This document shows, in pieces, positions 56,501-64,000 of a stretch of DNA of 64,000 nt; positions within the stretch are counted from its first letter, which is position 1, and each line of letters starts with the position of its first letter. This stretch comes from Sulfidibacter corallicola. Lineage in GTDB: Bacteria; Acidobacteriota; Holophagae; Acanthopleuribacterales; Acanthopleuribacteraceae. A program made the translations under genes and the position numbers. The notes below the pieces were generated by a model. It was given only the letters and a program-made list of their open reading frames with translations, was not told the origin of the DNA and did no database searches. The DNA is taken from the NCBI RefSeq assembly GCF_017498545.1, contig NZ_CP071793.1, forward strand, positions 2,418,001-2,482,000, given 5' to 3'.

Positions 56501-57325
56501 GCAACCTTCGCCGCGCACGTAGCCGTCGGCGGCGGCGTCGAACGTCTTGCAACGGCCGTCCGCCGAAAGGGCCTGCAGCTTGGAAAAACAGACGTGGAGC
56601 TCGGGCGCCAGCATCAGGTTGACGCCCGCCACCAGGGCGCAATCGGTTTCCCCGGCGCGCAGGCTGCGACAGGCCAGGTGCAAGGCCACCAATGAAGAGG
56701 AACAGGCCGTGTCGAGCGCCACTGCCGGCCCTTCCAGACCCAAAAGGTAGGCCAGCCGGCCGGCGGCCGTGCTGAAGGTCGTGCCGGTGATGGCATAGGC
56801 GTCGATGCGCTCCGGGTCGCCGTGACGATGGGCGCGGGCGTAGTCGTCGGCCGAAATGCCGACCCAGGTGCCGGTTTTGGAACCACGCAACGATTCGGGC
56901 CGGATCCCGGCGTCCTCGATCGCTTCCCACACCACTTCCATCAGCAACCGCTGCTGGGGGTCGAGCGCGCGGGCTTCCACCGGGGCGATGTTGAAAAATC
57001 CCGCGTCGAACCCGTCGACCGGCACATCGAGGAACCCACCCCGCGCCGTGCTCATCTTGCCGGGCGCCTCGCCGTCGGCATCCAACCAGCGATCGCGGTC
57101 CCAACGGTCGGGCGGCACCTCGTCGACGGCATCGACCCCGTCGCGCAACAGGTTCCAAAAGGCGGCGGGCCGATTGGCCCCGCCCGGGAAGCGGCAACCC
57201 ATGCCGACGACCGCGATCGGCCCGCGCTGACGTAGGTGCTCGACTTCGCCCAGCAGGCTCTTGATTTGCACGGAAGCCCGACGAAGGGCCTCCTTTAACT
57301 GTGTTTCCAGGTTTTTTTGATTCAT
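50540..57325 (-). CDS. type I PKS module with C-methyltransferase (KS-AT-DH-MT-KR-ACP)
   Basis: 2261-residue single-module PKS extending the chain by malonate with alpha-C-methylation. N-terminal amphipathic helix (ETQLKEALRRASVQIKSLL) is a probable docking coiled coil. KS Cys in TACSSS near 208, HGTGT, KTNIGH. AT GHSLGEY near 660 with HAFHS, malonyl-type. DH: HRVFGSYIVS near 972 keeps His and Gly but has Ser for the motif Pro; Asp in LIDSCFG. SAM-dependent C-methyltransferase about 1380-1600 (EIGAGTGATT near 1458). KR: FGGLGDLG near 1875, but the catalytic Tyr position is His (GQANHAAAN near 2013). ACP GMDSLTS near 2171; acidic C-terminal helix. I chose ATG 57325: it begins the docking helix 71 bp after the previous stop, while the longer reading to 57865 only shadows the upstream gene. 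Its Shine-Dalgarno is weak. Expected product: alpha-methyl enoyl, or keto if the KR is inactive. Confidence 0.95.
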   Translation of the reverse strand: MNQKNLETQLKEALRRASVQIKSLLGEVEHLRQRGPIAVVGMGCRFPGGANRPAAFWNLLRDGVDAVDEVPPDRWDRDRWLDADGEAPGKMSTARGGFLDVPVDGFDAGFFNIAPVEARALDPQQRLLMEVVWEAIEDAGIRPESLRGSKTGTWVGISADDYARAHRHGDPERIDAYAITGTTFSTAAGRLAYLLGLEGPAVALDTACSSSLVALHLACRSLRAGETDCALVAGVNLMLAPELHVCFSKLQALSADGRCKTFDAAADGYVRGEGCGVVVLKPLDAALADGDRVLAVVRGTAVNQDGKSNGLTAPNGAAQRAVVRAALADGGLTPADIDYVEAHGTGTALGDPIEMEALASALLADRDPARPLLVGSVKTNIGHLEPAAGIAGLIKIVLAMGARKIPPHLHLTKPSAHIPWSQLPVRVPTALEPWPAADRPGCAGLSSFGFSGTNAHVVLSGPPVAAPAEEPGAEPKPASAELLVLSARSEEALRELARLNLERLSAESSPDWPAWCAATARQRDLYEHRVALVAESTAEAHKRLARFLDGEDHPETSRASCHGGGAAVAFLCTGQGSQYPGMAAALLASEPRFREAFERCAALLDPYLDRPLQALIAAETDCAALAATAHAQPAIFAVGYALAEWWRGLGVRPAVVLGHSLGEYVAACQAGVFSLEDAARLVAVRGRLMQELPAGGSMAVAFCEPARLHALCARASAPLTIASYNTPTSCTLSGEAETVKQVLEALSRDGVKTRALEVSHAFHSPLMVPMVDDFRRELLGVNMRLPRIPYISSTTGRLVTEELTNPEYWCRQITEPVRFVDALHCLAGDALPKAELLLEVGASPDLLAMARHLPQLAERGQVFSLRKHLDDRRAVRRALAELIAAGAAPHWRRLFERPGFRVALPPYPFQRRRYWLLDNHGAPPKPAPPVRASEDRPLSALLDHRLVSPFLEGVVFEADWHPRSRSLFEDHRVFGSYIVSGACMVSAALEAAATMHGEGPLRLEEVRFLRPLPVDDPEAGHIQLGVTTDTADQASRFRLFSLDGRRQDGAICHAEGRLARGPEDRIPGREAAVPDVSLFTRHEEGAFIYRAQAARSIDLGPSYRWLDELWLDRDRAVGRLVPPGDDALTDYLLHPGLIDSCFGLLVALADGDPRQTLVPTGIAELHLYRRPAAGPLWAQAQRRPSGPDQLLGDVRLVDDTGRVIALWKGLAGRAVGSDRFRTLVAGPDAGLVGRAGDGADWLYRVTWMKRALGGLGLPGSMPDLLHQWRLRVESQKADYAVDPAAVTRLDGLCRDLVVATLDDLGAPFEIDRFFRLSDLVEKLAVVPRYRSLLARMLTMLVEDGLLETAADGYRVLMVPRVDAFAPQCDLLAARYPALGCELALLNQVAPHLGAVLQGRRDPLAEVLFAPGRAEHVTRAYADSPAAVALHAHLALLLHKLIAALPRNRGLRVLEIGAGTGATTAAVLAELPPDCVHYTFTDISTAFFPAARERFAATPGFACARLDIEREPEDFGFEPASFDLVVAANVLHATADLEQSLARVRRLLAPGGMMLVLEGTAPVRWMDLTFGLTDGWWRFADARDRATGPMAPVATWETALARQGFEAVVSLPAVPGRPELAWHQMVLAACVPRRPIAARSEAARPNAPRWLVFADDVGFGHALVEALEQRGATCEMILPEGPRMDYSGLVTLDPEDGESFEHLIESFGTSAPIEGIVFLWGMDGNDMARWSREEPESVVRAGWCGALNLARALKRLPAAQVPRLTLVTHGAVRVGDEEPRGLAGAPLWGLAKTISAELPECGVRLIDVEPELDGPEEGLVGRLCDELLVPDREDQLALRRGGRYVARLTRARDALTEAGASFEARADRTYLVFGGLGDLGLAVARRLVEGGARHLVLVGRRTVSPSRATALEGLRSAGARVRVMQADICHARQVDALFAEVLGHMPPLAGVVFSAGVVDNASLPDQDRERFQRVLQPKLNGVWHVHRHLRRQPDCPLILFSSAASVLPAPGQANHAAANACLDAMAHYRAAEGLQTLSLNWGAWASIGAAARGGKGGMLRVKGVDSLAPEPALDLFLRLWHSEAVQLAVVPIDWPAYLAQQIAPPFLEGFHREEEPGVAEESLRDVLMELAPELRRKRLKTEVEQLLARVLGLDADQRIDPELGFFQMGMDSLTSVELRNRLQKRLGCALDSTVAFDFPTVQDLTAHMADRFAGSGVEAAEIAEVSAEEEASKAPATVEELNNMSESEAEALLLAELADLDL

Positions 57326-57396
57326 GGTGACTCGAAAAATGAAGATGGCACAGGTCGGCGCGGCAAGCCCGAATGGCAGCCGCCGCGCGCGGGAGC
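57326..57396. other. 71-bp intergenic gap between PKS genes
   Basis: Moderately AT-richer than the flanking genes, without ORF, hairpin or clear promoter elements. Consistent with co-transcription of the two PKS genes. Confidence 0.5.
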
Positions 57397-60300
57397 TCAG
57401 TCGAGCAGGTCCTCGATTTCGGCGAGCACGGCGCGAGCCGTGTCGGCGACAGGGGGCCGGTCGGATCGGAGCGGTTCGGAGGCGGTTGCGGATGCGTCCA
57501 GAACCTCGTCCAACAGGAAGCGAGTGATGCGGTTGAGTGTGGGGTGATTGTATACCAACGAGACGGGTAGGGTGCGTCCGAGTTCGCGGCCCAGACTGTT
57601 GCGGAACTGAACGGCGGAAAGCGAATCCAACCCCTGTTCGGTCAGCGGGCGATCGGGATCGAGTCGCACGTGGCCGCCGAAGGAGAGCACCTGGCCGGCG
57701 ACGGCGGCGATGCGATCTTTGAGCAGGTCGGCGCGTGCCTCGGCGTCCAGGGCGGCCAACTCGGCCACGAAACGGGACGGCGAGACGGCCGACTCCGGTG
57801 CCGGTGCGGTCAGGTCGCGAAGCAGGGCGCCGGCGGGCGGGTTGGCCTGGAGATATCGGTCCCAATCACAATCGACGACGGCGACCTGAGCGGGCGGATC
57901 GGCCAAGAGCGCGTCGAAGACGGCGAACCCATCGCGGGGCGGCAACCCCCGGAAGCCCTGACGAGCCATTTCCGGGCGAATCCCGTGATCGACGGCGGCG
58001 ATGCCCACCTCCTGCCAGGGACCCCAGTTGATGGAAAGTGCGGGCAGCCCCATGCTGCGGCGGTAGTGGGCCAACCCGTCGAGGTAGGCGTTACCGGCGG
58101 CGTAGTTGGCCTGGCCCTGGTTCCCCAGCACGGATGCCGCCGAGGAGAACATGACGAAGAAGTCGAGCTCCAGGTCGCGGCAGGCTTCGTGGCAGGTCCA
58201 GGCGCCCAGGGCCTTGGTCTCGAACACGCCGCGGAACTGTTCCCAGTCCATGTCGGCGATCATGCGGTCGCGCAGGAATCCGGCGGCGTGGATCAGGCCG
58301 CGCAAGGGTCGCGCTTCGGTACGCAGGCTCTGGATCAGAGAGGCCATGGCGGCGCCGTCGCGGACATCGGCTTGGGCAGCGGTGACGTCCACACCCTGCG
58401 CGCTCAGGGCTTCGATGCGTGCGGCGGCTTCGTCGTGCGGCCGACCTCGGCCCACCAGCACAAGACGACGGGCACCCCGTGCCGCAAGGTGCTCCATGAG
58501 GGCCAGGCCCAGTCCACCGGTTCCGCCGGTGATCAGGTAGGCGGCATCTTCGCGGATCGGCAGGGACGCGGGCGAATCCGGAAGCGACACGACATCGTGT
58601 TGCAGCCGGGCAACCAAAAACCGACCGTCGCGCAGCATCAGGCGCGGTTCCTCATCGCCCAACCGCAGTGCCGGCAACAACCGATCCGGCGCGGTGGCGC
58701 CATCCAGATCCAGCCAGGCGCAATGCAGTTCGGGGTGTTCCAGGGCGATGGCGAGGGCCATGCCCGAGAGCGGTGTCTGGTTGAGCGCAAAGGAACCGTC
58801 GGCGGCCACCGGTCCGGCGGCGCGGGTGAGCACCGTCAATCGCGGCGGTTGGGGTCCATTGCGCTCGATCAGGGCGCGCGTCAATTGCAGCAGGCCTCGA
58901 CAACCGCGGAAACGCGCCTCGGGCGAGGACGCCGGCACCAGGGGTTCGTCCAGAGCCCATCCGTAGAGCACGCGTTCCAGCCGGGACTCGCCGGGCAGGG
59001 CGTTCATCAAGCGCGCGAAATCGGCGCGGCCGTCCGCAGGAATCGCGAATCGATCCTCGCCGAGGCATTCGAAGGAGAGACCTTCGCACACGGTCACGAC
59101 TCGCGTGCCATGGGCACGCAGCGCCTCGCGCAGCTCGGCCAGTTCGCCGTCCTCGTCTTCGAAGATCAGCCAAAGCCCACCGGAAGGCGATGCGGCGGGC
59201 GGGGTGACGGGCTGCCAGGCAACCGAGTAGGTGTGTGGCGAGGAGGTGACCGCGGTGGGCCGATCCATCGAGGCGACGCTGGCCTCGCGCGCTTCGAGCC
59301 CGGTGATCGCGAGCATCATGCGCCCGTTACCGTCGAACAGTCGTGCGTCGCCCACGAGACGACCGCTGCTGCCGTCGGCGTCGGGTCGCAGGCTCAGGTA
59401 ACCCCAAGCCCCCGCGCCGGTGAGCCTGGCCAGAACCTGAACGCGTTCGATGGCGAAGGGCATCCAGGTGTGGGTGGAGGGGCCGACGGCGGCCAGCAGC
59501 AGCCCGAAGCAGGCGTCGACCAACCCGGGATGGGCCTCTTCGGGAAGGCCTCCCAAGCGGGTCGGCACCCGCAGGCGACAGGCCGCGCGCCCTTCACCCA
59601 GTTGCAGCGTCTCGAACCAGCGGTAGGCCAGGCCCAGATCGATGCGGCGCTCGGCCTGATCGCCGTAATAGCGGTCCACGTCGTGCGGGGTGGGGCAGGC
59701 GTCGCGCGCCGACGGCCAGTCCTCGACCGCGTCGATGGGCGAAGCGGTGCCGGCGGCGGACGCGAACACACCGGTGGCGTGAATGCGGGAGACTTCGTTC
59801 GGATCGTCCGGATCGAAGTGAAGCAGTTGGAAGGCCGTCTCGCCGCGCGCCTCCGGCTCGCAAATCAATTGGACCCGGCGCCCTCCCGTCTCGGGCAGGA
59901 TCAGGGGATGGGCGAAGTGGATCTCTCTCAAATCGCGGGACGAACCGGGACTGATCGCGCGATCGGCAGCCAGGGCCGTGGCCACGTGGCAGGCGGCCGA
60001 AACGACGGGCACATCGAAGATGCGGTGATCACCCATCAACGGCAAATCCTGCAAACTCAAATCCGATTCGAACACCCGTTGCTTCAAACCCGGCAAGCGA
60101 ACGGGTTCACCCAGCAATCCTCGCGTCCGGGTCGTTTGGGTTCGACCTCGCGGCGGCGGTTCCAGCCAGCAACGCGTGCGTGCGAACGGGTAGGTCGGCA
60201 ACGCCACGCGTTTGGGTGACATTTGGGGATCGACGGTGCGCGCCACGTTCTCGAGATCCAGCTCGCCCTCGTCGCCCTCGAGGCGACCGGCGACCAGGCG

Positions 60301-63300
60301 TGCGGCCCCGTCCAATGCGGCGGTCCAGTCGTCCACGCCGCGCTGGAGGCTGGAGGCCATGATCAAATCGTCACCGGGCAGGTTGCCGGCGGCCAGACCC
60401 AGCAGGGTGCGATGGGGCCCGATCTCCAGCAGGGCACGGCAGCCCTTGGCGTGGACCGAGCGCAGCCCGTCGGCGAAGCGCACGGGGCGCCGCAGGTGAC
60501 GCACCCAATACTCGGGCGTGCCCCAGCGATCGTCGGCCGGCGCACCGTCCAGGTTGATCACGGCATCCAGGGTCGGCGTGCGGAAATCGATGCGCCGCAG
60601 GCTGTCGCGGAAGGCATCCAGCGCGGGCTCCATGGCCGGGGAATGAAAGGCATGCGAGGTCTGCAGCCGGGTGACCTGTACGCCGGCCTCGGCCAGCTCC
60701 CGTTCCACCCGCGCCAACGCGGCCCGTTCCCCGGACAGGACGCTCCGATTGGGACCGTTGATCACGGCGACCGAAAGCCGGTCGGTGAAGGCGTCGATCG
60801 CCTCGCGGGCCCGGCTCTCGTCCAAGGCGACACTGACCATGTAGCCGTCGCGCGGCAGACTGCCCATCAAGCGGGCACGCTGCACCACCAACGGCAGACC
60901 CTGTTCCTCGCTGAACAAGCCGGCGACCATGGCCGCGCTGAACTCGCCCAGGCTGTGGCCCATGACCACGGCCGGGCGAATGCCCCAGGCGCGCCAGAGA
61001 TCCACCAACGCCAATTGCAGCGCAACCAGGGCGGGTTGCGCGTAGGTCGTGTCCTCGACCAGACGCTCGACCGCGGAACCCTCGTCGGGAAAGAGAATGT
61101 CCGTGAGCGGCACATCCAGGTGGTCGCGCAAGATGTCGGCTCGGCGATCGAGCGCTTCACGGAAGACGGGATGGCTTCGATAGAGATTGCGGCCCATGCC
61201 CGGATAGGCATCGCCCTGACCACTGAACAGCATGGCGAGCTTGCGCGGATCGCTGTCGTGACCGGTGTGCAGGCAGGCGACCGGCTCGCGGCGCAGCCAC
61301 GCATCCAGACCATCGGCCAGCTCGGCGTGGTCACGCCCGTGCACGGCCAGGCGGTGCGCCATCGGCTCGCGGCCCGTGGCGGCGGTGTAACAGATCTCGC
61401 TGGGCGAGGGCGCATCCTCGCGGCGCAGAAAGGCGACGTAGCGCTCGGCGGTGCGGCGCAGTGCCTGATCGTCCCGAGCCGAGAGTTGCAGCAGGTGGCG
61501 CGGTTGTTCGAACCGGTTGGCTCGATCCGCCGGCAACTGCGCCGTGTGAGGCTGACGGTCGTCGCGGGCCTCGGCGTCCGGTGCCTGCTCCAGAATGACG
61601 TGGCAATTGGAGCCGCCGATGCCCAGCGAGTTGACGCCGGCGCGCAAGGGCCCGCGTTCGGACCGCCAGTCGCACAGCCGATCGTTGACGTAGAAGGGCG
61701 TCGCTTCGAAGTCGATGGCCGGATTGGGGCGTTCGTAGTGGAGGTTGGCGGGAAGTTGACGGTAATGCAGACACAGGACCGTCTTGATGAAGCCGGCGAT
61801 GCCGGAGGCGATCTGGAGATGGCCCACGTTGGTCTTCACCGAACCGATGGCGCAGTATCCGCGCTGATCGGTGGCGGTGCGGAACCCGCGTGTCACGCCG
61901 TCGATTTCGATGGGATCGCCCATGACGGTGCCGGTCCCGTGCATTTCCACGTAGCCGACGGTGGCCGGATCCACGTCGGCCACGGCCAGCGCCTCGGCCA
62001 CGGCGGAGGCTTGCCCGTCGGCCGCCGGCGCCATGTACCCCACTTTGGTGCCGCCGTCGTTGTTGGTCGCCGAGCCCTTGACCACGGCATAGACCCGATC
62101 GCCGTCGGCCAGCGCGGCGGCCAGCGGTTTCAGCAGCACCATCCCCGCACCACTGCCGAAAACGGTCCCTTCGGCGCGGGCGTCGAAGGCGCGGCAGAGC
62201 CCGTCGGGCGAGGTGATCATGCCCTCCTGGTGCAGGTGTCCGGCACATTCCGGACTGGTGACCGACACCCCGCCGGCGAGCGCCATCTCGCATTCGCCGG
62301 CGATCAGGCTCTGGCAGGCCATGTGCACCGCGACCAGCGAGGTGGAACAGGCGGTCTGTACGTTCACGCTGGGTCCGCGCAGGTTGAGTTTGTAGCTGAT
62401 GCGGGTGGTGAGGTAGTCCTTGTCGTTGGCGACCATGAGCTGGAAACCGCCGTAGGAGTCCAGCGTGGCGACGTCCAGGCTGTCGCGCGGGTCGAGTCGA
62501 TGGCGGTTGGGCCAGACGTTGTTCAGGAGATAGGTGTTCATGCCGGCACCGGCGTAGAGACCGATCTTGCCGCCGTGCACGCGGGGACGGTGGCCGGCGT
62601 GTTCCAGGCAGCTCCAAGCACACTGGAGCAGCACGCGCTGTTGGGGATCGAGCAGTTCGGCCTCGCGCCGGCTGAATCCGAACAGGTCGGCATCGAACTC
62701 GGCGGCGCCTGCCATGATGGGCGCGGCCCGGACATAGGCCGGATCCTGCCAGGAGACCGGGTCGATGCCCGACTCGGCCAGCCCGCTTTCGCTCAGTTGG
62801 GTGACGGAACAGACGCCGTCGTGCAGGTTCCGCCAGAAATCCTCGACGGATTCGGCACCCGGGAAACGGCAGGCCAACCCGATGACCGCGATGTCGGTGC
62901 TGCGGGCCTCGCGCCGGCGTTTGCCGGCCTGGACGAGGGCCTCCGCGATGGCCGGCTCGTGGGCGCCGCCGGTTTCGTCACCGAGGAACCGGGCCAGGTC
63001 GGCGATGGTCGGGTGTTGGAACATGTCCACGACCGAGAGGTTCCGGCCGAACGCCTCCTGGAGTCGGGTCTGCACCTGGGTCAGCAACAACGAGTGGCCA
63101 CCCAGTTCGAAGAAGTTGTCGTGGGCGCCGATGCCGGTCAGCCCCAGCACCTGCTCCCAGATGGCGGCGATGCGGGAAGCCACCTCGCCGCGCCCCCGCT
63201 CGGAGGCGGTCGCGGCACCGCCGCCGGAGAGCAGCGCGCGATCGATGCGGCCGTGCTCTTCCATGGGCATGGCGATCAGCGGTTCCGGCCGGCAATGGTG

Positions 63301-64000
63301 CGCGCGGCCGAACAGGTCTCGTTGGCTCAGCCGCGCCACGGCCGACGCGGCTCCCGTCGCTCGCTCGGGATCGAAGGATAGGTAGGCGGTCGGCTGGGGA
63401 GCGCCGGGGTCGGCTTCTGCCAGCAGCGGGGCGAGGGCCGCGGCCGAAGGATCCAGGCCCAACAGGAGCCGGTCCTCGTCGCGGCAAAGGGCGCGCAGCA
63501 GGCCGGCCATGCCCCAGCGCGGTGCCAGACGCAGCAGGCCGCGGGCCCGAGCGGCACTCTCGTTGCCACCGACGTCGTCGAAGTCCCAAGCGGCCAGGCT
63601 CAGCACCTGGCGGCGCGGCCCTTTCCGGGGATCGCGCTCCCTCGCGAAGGCGTCCATGAACCGAGCGGCCGCGGCAAAGGCGGCGGTGTTCGGCGCCCCG
63701 AGAAAACCGAGCACGGACCCCAAGCCGACGAAACAGGCGTCGGGTCGGTCGGCGACGAGGTCGTAGACGACCCGGGTGCCGGTGGTTTTGGCGGCCAGCG
63801 CGGCCTTGAAGGATTCGGGTTCCTCGTCGCCGACGGACCGCTCGCGAAACACACCGGCCAGGTGGACCACGCCGTCGAGCGCACCGCCCCAATGGGCTTC
63901 GCATTCGTCGATCGCACGTCGCAGGCCCGGCCCGTCACATACGTCGACCTGCCGGTAGCAGGCATCGAGATCGGCTCGGCGAAGCCGGTTCAGACGCTGC
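57397..64000 (-). CDS. hybrid NRPS/PKS protein, N-terminus beyond right edge (...KR*-T-KS-AT-DH-KR-ACP)
   Basis: The frame is open to the right edge, so the start is missing; 2200 residues are visible. Residues about 1-200 are the C-terminal part of a KR-like domain (LDGVVHLAG; GSVLGFLGAPNTAAF) in which the catalytic Tyr position is Phe and the following Asn is Ala. PMEEHGRIDRALL after it resembles an A10 motif, so it is probably a KR inserted in an adenylation domain, as in keto-acid (A-KR-T) modules. Carrier GGHS near 303. The KS (Cys in TACSTS near 551) has the NDKDYLTTRISYKLNLRGPS signature of KS domains that accept chains from NRPS carriers. AT GHSLGE near 1016 with HAFHS, malonyl-type. 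DH near 1325 deviates (HRIFDVPVVS). KR GGTGGLG near 1826, Tyr intact (NYAAGN). ACP GLDSLS near 2126, then an acidic tail (AVLAEIEDLLD). No thioesterase. It appears to start the polyketide part of the line. Confidence 0.93.
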   Translation of the reverse strand, partial: QRLNRLRRADLDACYRQVDVCDGPGLRRAIDECEAHWGGALDGVVHLAGVFRERSVGDEEPESFKAALAAKTTGTRVVYDLVADRPDACFVGLGSVLGFLGAPNTAAFAAAARFMDAFARERDPRKGPRRQVLSLAAWDFDDVGGNESAARARGLLRLAPRWGMAGLLRALCRDEDRLLLGLDPSAAALAPLLAEADPGAPQPTAYLSFDPERATGAASAVARLSQRDLFGRAHHCRPEPLIAMPMEEHGRIDRALLSGGGAATASERGRGEVASRIAAIWEQVLGLTGIGAHDNFFELGGHSLLLTQVQTRLQEAFGRNLSVVDMFQHPTIADLARFLGDETGGAHEPAIAEALVQAGKRRREARSTDIAVIGLACRFPGAESVEDFWRNLHDGVCSVTQLSESGLAESGIDPVSWQDPAYVRAAPIMAGAAEFDADLFGFSRREAELLDPQQRVLLQCAWSCLEHAGHRPRVHGGKIGLYAGAGMNTYLLNNVWPNRHRLDPRDSLDVATLDSYGGFQLMVANDKDYLTTRISYKLNLRGPSVNVQTACSTSLVAVHMACQSLIAGECEMALAGGVSVTSPECAGHLHQEGMITSPDGLCRAFDARAEGTVFGSGAGMVLLKPLAAALADGDRVYAVVKGSATNNDGGTKVGYMAPAADGQASAVAEALAVADVDPATVGYVEMHGTGTVMGDPIEIDGVTRGFRTATDQRGYCAIGSVKTNVGHLQIASGIAGFIKTVLCLHYRQLPANLHYERPNPAIDFEATPFYVNDRLCDWRSERGPLRAGVNSLGIGGSNCHVILEQAPDAEARDDRQPHTAQLPADRANRFEQPRHLLQLSARDDQALRRTAERYVAFLRREDAPSPSEICYTAATGREPMAHRLAVHGRDHAELADGLDAWLRREPVACLHTGHDSDPRKLAMLFSGQGDAYPGMGRNLYRSHPVFREALDRRADILRDHLDVPLTDILFPDEGSAVERLVEDTTYAQPALVALQLALVDLWRAWGIRPAVVMGHSLGEFSAAMVAGLFSEEQGLPLVVQRARLMGSLPRDGYMVSVALDESRAREAIDAFTDRLSVAVINGPNRSVLSGERAALARVERELAEAGVQVTRLQTSHAFHSPAMEPALDAFRDSLRRIDFRTPTLDAVINLDGAPADDRWGTPEYWVRHLRRPVRFADGLRSVHAKGCRALLEIGPHRTLLGLAAGNLPGDDLIMASSLQRGVDDWTAALDGAARLVAGRLEGDEGELDLENVARTVDPQMSPKRVALPTYPFARTRCWLEPPPRGRTQTTRTRGLLGEPVRLPGLKQRVFESDLSLQDLPLMGDHRIFDVPVVSAACHVATALAADRAISPGSSRDLREIHFAHPLILPETGGRRVQLICEPEARGETAFQLLHFDPDDPNEVSRIHATGVFASAAGTASPIDAVEDWPSARDACPTPHDVDRYYGDQAERRIDLGLAYRWFETLQLGEGRAACRLRVPTRLGGLPEEAHPGLVDACFGLLLAAVGPSTHTWMPFAIERVQVLARLTGAGAWGYLSLRPDADGSSGRLVGDARLFDGNGRMMLAITGLEAREASVASMDRPTAVTSSPHTYSVAWQPVTPPAASPSGGLWLIFEDEDGELAELREALRAHGTRVVTVCEGLSFECLGEDRFAIPADGRADFARLMNALPGESRLERVLYGWALDEPLVPASSPEARFRGCRGLLQLTRALIERNGPQPPRLTVLTRAAGPVAADGSFALNQTPLSGMALAIALEHPELHCAWLDLDGATAPDRLLPALRLGDEEPRLMLRDGRFLVARLQHDVVSLPDSPASLPIREDAAYLITGGTGGLGLALMEHLAARGARRLVLVGRGRPHDEAAARIEALSAQGVDVTAAQADVRDGAAMASLIQSLRTEARPLRGLIHAAGFLRDRMIADMDWEQFRGVFETKALGAWTCHEACRDLELDFFVMFSSAASVLGNQGQANYAAGNAYLDGLAHYRRSMGLPALSINWGPWQEVGIAAVDHGIRPEMARQGFRGLPPRDGFAVFDALLADPPAQVAVVDCDWDRYLQANPPAGALLRDLTAPAPESAVSPSRFVAELAALDAEARADLLKDRIAAVAGQVLSFGGHVRLDPDRPLTEQGLDSLSAVQFRNSLGRELGRTLPVSLVYNHPTLNRITRFLLDEVLDASATASEPLRSDRPPVADTARAVLAEIEDLLD

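Noticed and set aside
57326..57865. Longer N-terminus for the C-methylating PKS
   Set aside because: The upstream extension overlaps the ACP-coding end of the preceding gene in another frame and has no domain character; the docking helix begins at ATG 57325.
63860..63999. Start codon (GTG at 63870) or frameshift for the right-edge gene
   Set aside because: The frame stays open to the edge and upstream residues (RRADLDACYRQVDVCDG) continue a KR fold. An apparent frame break came from misreading the CCCGGCCC run near 63926-63933; on recheck it is continuous.

Overview
The window is one continuous, minus-strand hybrid polyketide/non-ribosomal-peptide (PKS/NRPS) assembly line; both edges cut through a gene. 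Base composition is roughly two-thirds GC by eye. Multi-thousand-residue proteins, cis-acting acyltransferases (AT), a beta-hairpin docking domain of the TubC type and C-terminal acidic helices suggest a Gram-negative bacterium rich in secondary metabolism, such as Myxococcota or Acidobacteriota. That placement is inference; no phylogenetic marker is present. No tRNA, rRNA, CRISPR, IS element, transporter, regulator or thioesterase was seen.

Transcription runs from high to low coordinates. (1) 57397->64000: partial protein ending an NRPS-like ketoreductase(KR)-carrier unit, then KS-AT-DH-KR-ACP. (2) 50540-57325: KS-AT-DH-C-methyltransferase-KR-ACP. (3) 49272-50528: a 418-residue ORF made almost entirely of 50-residue repeats, fitted between two PKS genes with a strong ribosome-binding site and an ATGA overlap. 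(4) 43885-49275: KS, degenerate AT, DH-KR-ACP. (5) 27597-43661: 5354 residues, KS-AT-ACP-aminotransferase followed by C-A-T, C-A-T, C-A-T, C, the McyE/MycA architecture that makes a beta-amino acyl chain and starts the peptide. (6) 26453-27535: a stand-alone SyrP/TauD-like Fe(II)/2-oxoglutarate hydroxylase. (7) 9674-26443: 5589 residues, five C-A-T modules, the first with a degenerate C domain. (8) <1-9677: an NRPS of at least 3225 residues running off the left edge with no stop in the window. It has a TubC-type docking domain, tandem C domains, A-T, C-A-T, C and the start of another A domain.

Read together, an NRPS-like starter is extended by three reducing modules (one C-methylating) and a fourth whose beta-keto group is transaminated. 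This should give a methyl-branched, polyunsaturated beta-amino acyl chain. Specificity codes read from the A domains suggest Asn, Ser, Asn, Asn (possibly beta-hydroxylated), unknown, beta-alanine-like, aminoadipate-like, unknown, Thr, unknown, and at least one more residue. The expected product class is a large, probably cyclic, lipopeptide related in logic to iturins, occidiofungins or puwainaphycins. Release lies outside the window.

The most unusual features are not standard assembly-line parts. A short palindromic element sharing GTAGGTT at one end and TCGAAG or ACGAAG at the other occurs in three separate tandem arrays (periods 150, 150 and 138 bp, all multiples of three). Two arrays make up the repeat ORF and one is inserted in frame in a C-A linker of the giant NRPS. 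Other oddities are the dead AT, the extra non-canonical C domains near the hydroxylase, and KR active-site substitutions.
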